Shown here piece by piece: positions 58,507 to 64,000 of a DNA stretch of 64,000 bases; within the stretch, counting starts at the first letter, position 1, and each line of letters opens with the position of its first letter. The notes below the pieces were generated by a model. It worked only from the letters and a program-made list of their open reading frames with translations, searched no databases and was not told the origin of the DNA. Position numbers and translations under genes: made by a program. The DNA is taken from the NCBI RefSeq assembly GCF_001904655.1, contig NZ_MRCC01000002.1:303759-367758 (forward strand), read 5' to 3'. The stretch comes from Chroogloeocystis siderophila 5.2 s.c.1. Its GTDB lineage: Bacteria > Cyanobacteriota > Cyanobacteriia > Cyanobacteriales > Chroococcidiopsidaceae.

Positions 58507-59097
58507 ATGACTCATTCTACAGATATCGCTACTTTAGCGCGGTGGATGGCAGCAGATTTCAGCAATCAAGCACAAGCTTTTGAAAATCCGCCTTTTTTTG
58601 CGCATATTCGCGTTTGTATGCGTCCTCTTCCCCTAGAAATCCTTTCTGGAGTCAGCTTTTACGTAGAACAGGCGTATGATTATATGCTGAATAACCCGTA
58701 TCGCGTGCGCGTGTTGAAATTAGTTAACGCCCGCGATCGCATTACGATTGAGAATTACTTAATCAAAGATGAACAGCAATTTTACGGTGCATCTCGCGAA
58801 CCTCAACGCCTGAACGCAATTGCCTTAGAACGTTTGGAGAAATTGCCTGGATGTAATATGCTTGTCGAATGGACAGGAACTAGCTTTAAAGGCAGTGTGG
58901 AACCAGGAAAGGGTTGTATTGTCGTGCGTAAAGACAAAAAAACCTATTTAGATAGCGAATTCGAGATCGATCAAGAACGATTTATTAGCCTTGATCGAGG
59001 GCGCGATCCAGAAACCGACGAACACGTCTGGGGTTCTGTTGCTGGACCGTTTCACTTTGTTCGTTGGAACAGTTTTGCTGATGAAGTGAAAGTGTAG
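58507..59097 (+). CDS. cpcT: Phycobiliprotein chromophore lyase CpcT/CpeT
   Basis: 196 aa from the ATG at 58507 (MTHSTDIATLARWMAADFSNQAQAFENPPFF), which matches the family start and length; an upstream ATG at 58444 would add 21 residues. Conserved blocks HIRVCMRPLP, GVSFYVEQAYDYML, PYRVRVLKL and HVWGSVAGPFHFVRW. CpcT attaches phycocyanobilin to Cys-153/155 of the beta subunits of phycocyanin and phycoerythrocyanin. It supports a phycobilisome-containing organism. Confidence 0.92.
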   Translation: MTHSTDIATLARWMAADFSNQAQAFENPPFFAHIRVCMRPLPLEILSGVSFYVEQAYDYMLNNPYRVRVLKLVNARDRITIENYLIKDEQQFYGASREPQRLNAIALERLEKLPGCNMLVEWTGTSFKGSVEPGKGCIVVRKDKKTYLDSEFEIDQERFISLDRGRDPETDEHVWGSVAGPFHFVRWNSFADEVKV

Positions 59098-59254
59098 AAC
59101 ACAAAAGCATAAAGAGAGAGTGGGAGGAGGGGACAGCATTGATTCGGCATTTCCTGAAATCCCATTTTCTATTTACAATCGCAGTCAATCGCAACAAACG
59201 CGACACACCGATTGGCTGATTTCAAGGTGCGCTTTATTCTGGTTTTTACCTCAT

Positions 59255-60052
59255 CTAATATTCAGTTGCTGCTAAATCCAAAATATATTCGTTACAAGCT
59301 ACACGCTCGATTTGAGTTAGCCACCTACCATTAGGATAAAGCTGAACGAGTCGAAACCCTGGGTGTTCTGGTTTTAAAGCAAAGTGCGCACTTTGTGGTT
59401 CAAATTGAACTGAAGTTGCGGGACTACCTAGGTAATGTACGCCGTTTCTCTGGCAATGAAATTCTTGATGAATGTGACCAAACAAAACTAACTTGACTTG
59501 TGGATAGCGATCCAAAATGGTAAAAAACTCATCTGAGTTTTCTAGTGTACTGCGATCGAGCCAATGAGAATTGACGGCAAAGGGTGGATGATGTAGCGCT
59601 ATCAAAGTCGGCTGTGTTCTTCGACTGGCTAAGTGCCAATCTAACCAAGCTAGGGTTGTTTCTGAAAGGCGACCATGGACGTAGCCAGGTACTGCCGAGT
59701 TGATCAAAACAAAGTTCCACCCGCCTTGGGTAAACTCCTTTTGTGGAAAAATATACACCTGATTTAAGATTTGTTGCATTACCGCAAAGTCGTCATGATT
59801 GCCAGCTATCCAATAAGTAGGCTTGGCAAGCGGAATCAGTAAGTGCTGCAAACGCTCATAAGATGCAGGTGTTCCATCTTGTGATAAATCTCCTGTAATC
59901 AATAGCAAGTCTATTTGACTTTGCAAACACAGCAACCGTTCAACAACCGCTTGAAACGATTGTGTTGTATTAATTCCCAGTAGCTCTTGCTTCTCATCTG
60001 CAAACAGATGGATGTCTGTAATTTGAGCGATAGATAAGGGAGATTGATTCAT
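59255..60052 (-). CDS. cpdA: 3',5'-cyclic-nucleotide phosphodiesterase (CpdA-like)
   Basis: 265-aa class III metallophosphoesterase. Metal motifs: AQITDIHLF (DxH), ITGDLSQDG (GDxx), IAGNHDDF (GNHD), HHPPF and FGHIHQEFH (GHxH). Order and spacing match CpdA/Icc enzymes that hydrolyse cAMP in the cytoplasm. Other calcineurin-like substrates cannot be excluded. Confidence 0.87.
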   Translation of the reverse strand: MNQSPLSIAQITDIHLFADEKQELLGINTTQSFQAVVERLLCLQSQIDLLLITGDLSQDGTPASYERLQHLLIPLAKPTYWIAGNHDDFAVMQQILNQVYIFPQKEFTQGGWNFVLINSAVPGYVHGRLSETTLAWLDWHLASRRTQPTLIALHHPPFAVNSHWLDRSTLENSDEFFTILDRYPQVKLVLFGHIHQEFHCQRNGVHYLGSPATSVQFEPQSAHFALKPEHPGFRLVQLYPNGRWLTQIERVACNEYILDLAATEY

Positions 60053-60442
60053 TTTTACAGACGCCGAGTTTTTTCCGCAACTGCTGTATCTCTAACAGCA
60101 ACATATTTCATCTTGAGTACAAGTAATAACAAAGCCAGTTACAGCACAACTTCCTAAGTACAGACGATTTCTGTATTTTTTGAAACATTAAGTTGGAAAG
60201 ATGTACAAAAGCTAGAGTGTTTCTTTAGACTAGCGGTAAACGTAAAGATAACTTGCGATCTTTAACGACTTTATTTGTGATTTCAGTCACAAAATATCGG
60301 CAAGATAACTTTGAATCGAGACGCCATGCCCGCGATCTGTTGTTATTAGTGCTATATTAATTTAATGAAAATTGTGCGCTGCCTGTAACATAGTCAAAAA
60401 TAAGTGACTACAGCAGCAACATTGTTATCGGCTGATAGTTAT
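60053..60442. other. Intergenic before tRNA-Cys
   Basis: 390 bp between the divergent cpdA and tRNA genes, with no gene recognised. Confidence 0.45.
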
Positions 60443-60514
<72 letters not shown>

Positions 60515-60622
60515 TATATTAAGAGCGATTCCTATCATATTTTTCGCCGGACGTCTTGCGCTGTTATTGTTGAATACACAATAGTTCTAAAGTTCTAAAC
60601 ATAAAAATATGATTTGATTTTA

Positions 60623-60637
60623 TAGACGACTGGTCTA
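60623..60637. promoter_or_regulatory. TetR operator upstream of the regulator gene
   Basis: TAGACGACTGGTCTA: inverted half-sites TAGAC/GTCTA, 11 bp before the start codon, so well placed to autorepress. A matching site lies before the DJ-1 gene. Confidence 0.75.
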
Positions 60638-60647
60638 TTATAAATGT

Positions 60648-61232
60648 ATGGGTAAAGATACGACAAAAATCGCTCTTCTCAAAACAGGTGCGCGCTTCCT
60701 TAAAGAAAAGGGATACAACCACACTGGGATACAGGAAGTCTTGCAAGCAACAGGAGTACCCAAAGGTTCGTTTTACTATTACTTTAAAAGCAAGGAGGAC
60801 TTTGGCTTAGAAATCATTGAAAATGATGCCCGCGAGCACAATCGATTTTTAGACAAGTATCTCAAGGATGAAACAATATCTCCTTTAACTCGCTTGCAGC
60901 GCTATTTTGAAGCAAAATACGAAGAATTTGCGTCGTTACAATGTCGTGAAGGTTGTTTATTAGGTAATCTTGGTCAAGAGTTAGCAGATCAAAATGAAAG
61001 GTTTCGTTTGCGCTTAGAGGCGATTTTTGCCGAATGGCGCGATCGCTACATTGATTGTTTACAGCAAGCCCAAGCTATCGGAGAACTATCACCCGATTTA
61101 GAGGTACATATTCTCGCTGATTTCTGCTTAAACAGTTGGGAAGGCGCATTACAACAGATGAAAGTCACTAAAAGCCCTGCCCCTCTACAAACTTTCATGA
61201 GTGTGATGTTTGATGTCGTTTTCAAGCGTTGA
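60648..61232 (+). CDS. TetR/AcrR family regulator (NemR-like)
   Basis: 194 aa. HTH at about 25-48 (TGIQEVLQATGVPKGSFYYYFKSKEDF) with the family recognition helix. The ligand domain holds C99 and C103 (LQCREGCLLGNLGQELAD). E. coli NemR senses electrophiles through a single Cys (C106) in a comparable region, so a thiol switch is plausible. Two TAGAC(C)-type palindromes, before this gene and the next, resemble the NemR box. Probable role: repressor relieved by reactive carbonyls or chlorine species. Confidence 0.86.
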   Translation: MGKDTTKIALLKTGARFLKEKGYNHTGIQEVLQATGVPKGSFYYYFKSKEDFGLEIIENDAREHNRFLDKYLKDETISPLTRLQRYFEAKYEEFASLQCREGCLLGNLGQELADQNERFRLRLEAIFAEWRDRYIDCLQQAQAIGELSPDLEVHILADFCLNSWEGALQQMKVTKSPAPLQTFMSVMFDVVFKR

Positions 61233-61267
61233 AAGTTCGACTTTGCTGAAGATGTATTGCAAAGTAG

Positions 61268-61279
61268 TAGACCAGTCTA
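61268..61279. promoter_or_regulatory. TetR operator upstream of the DJ-1-like gene
   Basis: TAGACCAGTCTA, an inverted repeat in the same half-sites as the upstream operator; TAGACCAGTC is shared with the reverse complement of that site. It lies 59 bp before the start codon. Confidence 0.75.
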
Positions 61280-61337
61280 GAATAGGCTTACCTATTGCAA
61301 TCAGTTAAGAAATAAACGGTTTTAGAGGAAAATTACG

Positions 61338-62045
61338 ATGACGAATAAAAGAATTCTAATTGTGGTCACTAGCCATGAGGAACTTGGCAATACAGGGAAA
61401 AAGACAGGCTTTTACCTTTCTGAAGTGACGCATCCTTACGATGTCTTCACGGGCGCAGGCTACGACGTTGATTTTGTTAGCCCCAAAGGTGGAAAAGCAC
61501 CAATGGACGGCGTGCAACTTGAAGATCCTATCAACAAAGCATTTCTAGATGACCCTGACAAGGTAAAACAAGTTGAAAACACGCTGCAACCGTCGCAAGT
61601 CGATCCGACTCAATACGATGCTATTTTTTATGCAGGTGGTCATGGGACAATGTGGGATTTTCCTAACAATGAACAACTTGCCCAAATCGCTACAAACATT
61701 TATGAACAAGGCGGTGTTGTCGGTGCCGTTTGTCACGGACCTGCGGGACTACTCAATATCAAGCTTGCTAATGGCGAGTATCTCATCAAAGGTAAAACCG
61801 TGTCTGGCTTCACAAACGAAGAAGAAGCCGCAGTGGAACTTACTGAAGCTGTGCCATTTTTACTCGAATCAGCATTGAAAGAAAGAGGCGCAGAATTTAC
61901 GAAAGCACCCAAATTTGAAGCACATGTTGTGAAAAGCGATCGCCTCGTCACAGGGCAAAACCCCGCTTCGGCTGCAGGCGTCGCCGAACAAATGTTGCAA
62001 TTAATCGAAAACCGCGCTGCAACTACCTCACCCGCCACAGTCTAA
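61338..62045 (+). CDS. DJ-1/PfpI family protein, Hsp31-like glyoxalase III candidate
   Basis: 235-aa class I glutamine-amidotransferase-like protein. Catalytic Cys132-His133 in GAVCHGPAGLLN; substrate glycine-rich ATYGG-like YAGGHGTMWDFPN; acid candidates around E15-E16 (HEELGNTG). Members degrade methylglyoxal or act as deglycases/holdases; which applies here is unproven. GAGGAAAAT is a good Shine-Dalgarno. Preceded by a TetR operator and followed by a decayed aldehyde reductase, which fits an electrophile-detoxification role. Confidence 0.88.
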   Translation: MTNKRILIVVTSHEELGNTGKKTGFYLSEVTHPYDVFTGAGYDVDFVSPKGGKAPMDGVQLEDPINKAFLDDPDKVKQVENTLQPSQVDPTQYDAIFYAGGHGTMWDFPNNEQLAQIATNIYEQGGVVGAVCHGPAGLLNIKLANGEYLIKGKTVSGFTNEEEAAVELTEAVPFLLESALKERGAEFTKAPKFEAHVVKSDRLVTGQNPASAAGVAEQMLQLIENRAATTSPATV

Positions 62046-62106
62046 ACAGTATCAGCGGTAAAAGTTGACATTGCCAGACTCCTGTATACCAACAAAAAAA
62101 ATTGCG

Positions 62107-62387
62107 ATGCAAAACTTCATCTTCCACAATCCCGTAAAAATTCTTTGCGAGTTTGGGGACTTACTCAAGGTGATGAAGAAGCAAGAATAACAGAAGCGAT
62201 CGATCGCAAAAACGCGGAACTTCTTTGAATCCGTCGGTGTTCCAACGCGGCTGTCTGCATACGATGTCTTAGCTGAACAATTCCAGTAATTAGCGATCGC
62301 CTGAAAAATCGCGGTATGATAGCACTCGGTGAACAACAAGATATTAATCCCCAAGTTGTTCAAGAAATCTTGACGTTAAGCGTTTAG
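62107..62387 (+). pseudogene. YqhD-type NADPH aldehyde reductase remnant
   Basis: MQNFIFHNPVKIL is the N-terminus of YqhD/butanol-dehydrogenase-like iron alcohol dehydrogenases. After a jump of about 270 codons, C-terminal pieces follow in three frames: RVWGLTQGDEEARITEAID, then RNFFESVGVPTRLSAYDVLAEQF, then LKNRGMIALGEQQDINPQVV, ending in TAG. Internal deletion plus at least two frameshifts. It sits 61 bp after the DJ-1 gene, in operon position. Confidence 0.85.
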
Positions 62388-62466
62388 TAGAACGTCAAGA
62401 TGTAGATCGCAAGCAATTAGCCAACTACCCTTTGTCCCTGACCTCCATACTATATACACCACAAAA

Positions 62467-62489
62467 AGCGCTCTCTTAAAGAGAGCGCT
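62467..62489 (-). terminator. Intrinsic terminator of psbA (first copy)
   Basis: AGCGCTCTC-ttaaa-GAGAGCGCT, a perfect 9-bp stem; reading leftward TTTTT follows. About 27 nt beyond the stop codon. Confidence 0.88.
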
Positions 62490-62515
62490 AAATTAGGTAG
62501 TAGATTTACGAGTGA

Positions 62516-63598
62516 TTAACCACTAATTGTGGGTGCCGTAAAAGCGACAGGAACAGGTGGACCCGCAGCCAAATCTAGCGGGAAGTTGTGCGCATTGCGT
62601 TCGTGCATTACTTCGATTCCCAAGTTGGCGCGGTTTAAGACATCTGCCCAGGTTGCAACAACACGACCTTGCGAGTCAATCACCGATTGGTTGAAGTTGA
62701 ACCCGTTGAGGTTGAACGCCATTGTGCTGATGCCCAACGCGGTGAACCAGATGCCAATGACTGGCCATGCTCCTAAGAAAAAGTGGAGAGATCGTGAATT
62801 ATTAAAACTCGCATACTGCCAAATCAACCGTCCAAAGTAGCCGTGCGCTGCGACAATGCTGTAAGTTTCTGCTTCTTGCCCAAACTTATAACCCAAATTT
62901 TGCGATTCGATTTCGGTCGTTTCCCGAATCAGTGAGGAAGTGACTAACGAACCGTGCATTGCACAGAACAACGCACCGCCAAACACCGCCGCTACGCCCA
63001 ACTGATGGAAGGGGTGCATTAAGATGTTATGCTCCGCTTGGAACACAAGCATAAAGTTGAACGTACCAGAAATACCCAAAGGCATACCGTCAGAGAAACT
63101 ACCTTGCCCAATTGGGTAAATCAAGAATACAGAAGTTGCCGCAGCGACAGGTGCAGAGTAGGCTACACAAATCCAGGGACGCATCCCCAAGCGGTAGCTC
63201 AGTTCCCACTGCCGACCTAGCCAGCAAAAAATACCAATGAGAAAATGAAAAACGATGAGTTCGTAGGGTCCACCGTTGTATAGCCATTCATCCAACGAAG
63301 CTGCTTCCCAAATAGGATAGAAATGCAAGCCGATCGCATTAGAAGAAGGAACAACAGCGCCAGTAATAATGTTGTTTCCGTAAAGCAAGGAACCGGAAAC
63401 AGGTTCGCGAATACCATCAATATCGACAGGTGGAGCGGCAATAAAGGCAATGATGAAACAAATGGTAGCGGTTAACAAACACGGAATCATCAATACGCCA
63501 AACCAGCCTACGTACAATCGATTCTCCGTGCTAGTGACCCAATCGCAGAACCGCTCCCACAGATTCCCGCTTTCGCGTCGCTGTAGTGTTGTCGTCAT
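62516..63598 (-). CDS. psbA: Photosystem II reaction-centre protein D1 (Q130 type)
   Basis: 360 aa, the standard D1 precursor length. Membrane helices A-E as usual; the Mn-cluster and D1-end residues are present: [13 protein letters not shown] (H332, E333, H337, D342, A344), with a 16-residue extension removed after A344. Residue 130 is Gln (WLGRQWEL), as in the D1:1 form of Synechococcus 7942, rather than Glu of the high-light D1:2 form. A separate psbA lies just upstream on the same strand. Confidence 0.97.
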   Translation of the reverse strand: MTTTLQRRESGNLWERFCDWVTSTENRLYVGWFGVLMIPCLLTATICFIIAFIAAPPVDIDGIREPVSGSLLYGNNIITGAVVPSSNAIGLHFYPIWEAASLDEWLYNGGPYELIVFHFLIGIFCWLGRQWELSYRLGMRPWICVAYSAPVAAATSVFLIYPIGQGSFSDGMPLGISGTFNFMLVFQAEHNILMHPFHQLGVAAVFGGALFCAMHGSLVTSSLIRETTEIESQNLGYKFGQEAETYSIVAAHGYFGRLIWQYASFNNSRSLHFFLGAWPVIGIWFTALGISTMAFNLNGFNFNQSVIDSQGRVVATWADVLNRANLGIEVMHERNAHNFPLDLAAGPPVPVAFTAPTISG

Positions 63599-63898
63599 GG
63601 TTCTATTAAGGGAAATAATGGTTAATTAATTTTGCGAGAGTTTAAAAAGCGTTTTGTTTTCTAATCGTTGTGTTGCTATACTCTTTCGCCTCAGAGTCAG
63701 GTACAGTACTTTTTTATCGTTGCGACTCCTCACACCAAATGCTATGCGATTCACTTCCTTAAGGCGAGAGTAGAATTTTCAGGAAGTTGCTGACTCTTAC
63801 TTTTTAGTATTTACATGGATTTTGCTATAAATCAATTTATTTATATTAAGTTTTACTAGCGTTTGTTACATGAAACTCGTTATTATAGACACAACCAA
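63599..63898. other. psbA-psbA spacer
   Basis: About 300 bp carrying the promoter and 5' UTR of the left psbA (leftward), no gene recognised. A plus-strand ACTCCTCACACC is present at 63725-63736 but lacks the stems that would make it Yfr1. Confidence 0.5.
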
Positions 63899-63923
63899 AA
63901 GCGCCCCCGCGAGGGAGGCGCTT
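63899..63923 (-). terminator. Intrinsic terminator of the second psbA
   Basis: AAGCGCC and GGCGCTT form a 7-bp GC-rich stem with an 11-nt loop; leftward it runs into TTTTGG. Confidence 0.75.
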
Positions 63924-63945
63924 CTCAATTATCGAGAGCTAAAGT

Positions 63946-64000
63946 TTAGCCATGGATGGTAGGAGCAGTGAAAGCAACAGGAGTCGCGTCACCAGCAGCC
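63946..64000 (-). CDS. psbA: Second psbA copy, C-terminal end only
   Basis: Partial: the window ends within it. The visible codons read [17 protein letters not shown] then stop, the C-terminal extension of D1, and differ from the first copy ([17 protein letters not shown]). Tandem, same orientation, about 350 bp apart. Confidence 0.92.
   Translation of the reverse strand, partial: AAGDATPVAFTAPTIHG

Noticed and set aside
63725..63736. ACTCCTCACACC, identical to the conserved core of the cyanobacterial small RNA Yfr1
   Set aside because: The two flanking stem-loops and the terminator of Yfr1 are not seen around it, and it lies in the psbA-psbA spacer. A chance match, or at best a degraded copy.

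Overview
The window is chromosomal DNA from an oxygenic cyanobacterium. Evidence: two psbA genes (photosystem II D1), chlP, cpcT (phycobilisome bilin lyase), ycf34, rpaA, a CRR7-family gene, many small cyanobacteria-only proteins, and very frequent GCGATCGC (HIP1) octamers inside and between genes. Short tandem GGTCAGA/TGACCCC-type repeats are scattered between genes. The gene set would fit a Chroococcidiopsis/Gloeocapsopsis-like genome, but that placement is inference. There is no prophage, complete insertion sequence or CRISPR array.

Layout. 0-18.8 kb holds mostly housekeeping and metabolic genes: an oligopeptide-type ABC permease, tsaB, ycf34, a CCA-adding enzyme, two tandem glutathione-reductase-like genes, a YqiA-like hydrolase, hisC, a second peptide ABC permease with its binding lipoprotein, an orphan cysA, chlP, rpaA and an alpha/beta hydrolase. 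18.8-28.3 kb is an envelope or ion-stress block: a Yip1 protein, two tandem membrane-anchored hydrolase-like paralogues of unknown function, DUF2254, an MscS channel, two DUF389 proteins and a CPA1 Na+/H+ antiporter. 28.4-35.0 kb is the rimP-nusA-ylxR-infB block with a terminator-like leader hairpin, then two small cyanobacterial genes. 35-46.6 kb holds a DUF1400 protein, a secreted beta-helix/SLH protein, tRNA-Thr, a lipid kinase, CRR7, DUF2854, a receiver-only regulator, polyphosphate kinase and superoxide dismutase. 46.8-53.8 kb holds a panC-cmk fusion, an RlpA-like protein, purM, a methyltransferase-HIT fusion and a malic enzyme. 53.8-58.4 kb lies between two inverted copies of a repeat of about 46 bp. 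It holds an epimerase remnant, a Clp-fold protease-like protein, a peptidoglycan-binding protein with a Pro/Thr/Ser tail, a pentapeptide-repeat protein and a TPR protein. The right end carries cpcT, cpdA, tRNA-Cys, a NemR-like TetR regulator with two matching palindromic operators, a DJ-1/Hsp31-like gene, a decayed yqhD-type aldehyde reductase, and the two psbA genes.

The points most worth following up are the TetR/DJ-1/yqhD-remnant electrophile-stress locus, the uncharacterised hydrolase-like pair inside the membrane-stress block, the glutathione-reductase pair with different predicted cofactor residues, the methyltransferase-HIT fusion lacking the central HIT histidine, and several gene remnants (methyltransferase, malic enzyme, epimerase, yqhD). 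No database search was possible. Family assignments rest on recognised motifs and overall protein similarity from memory.
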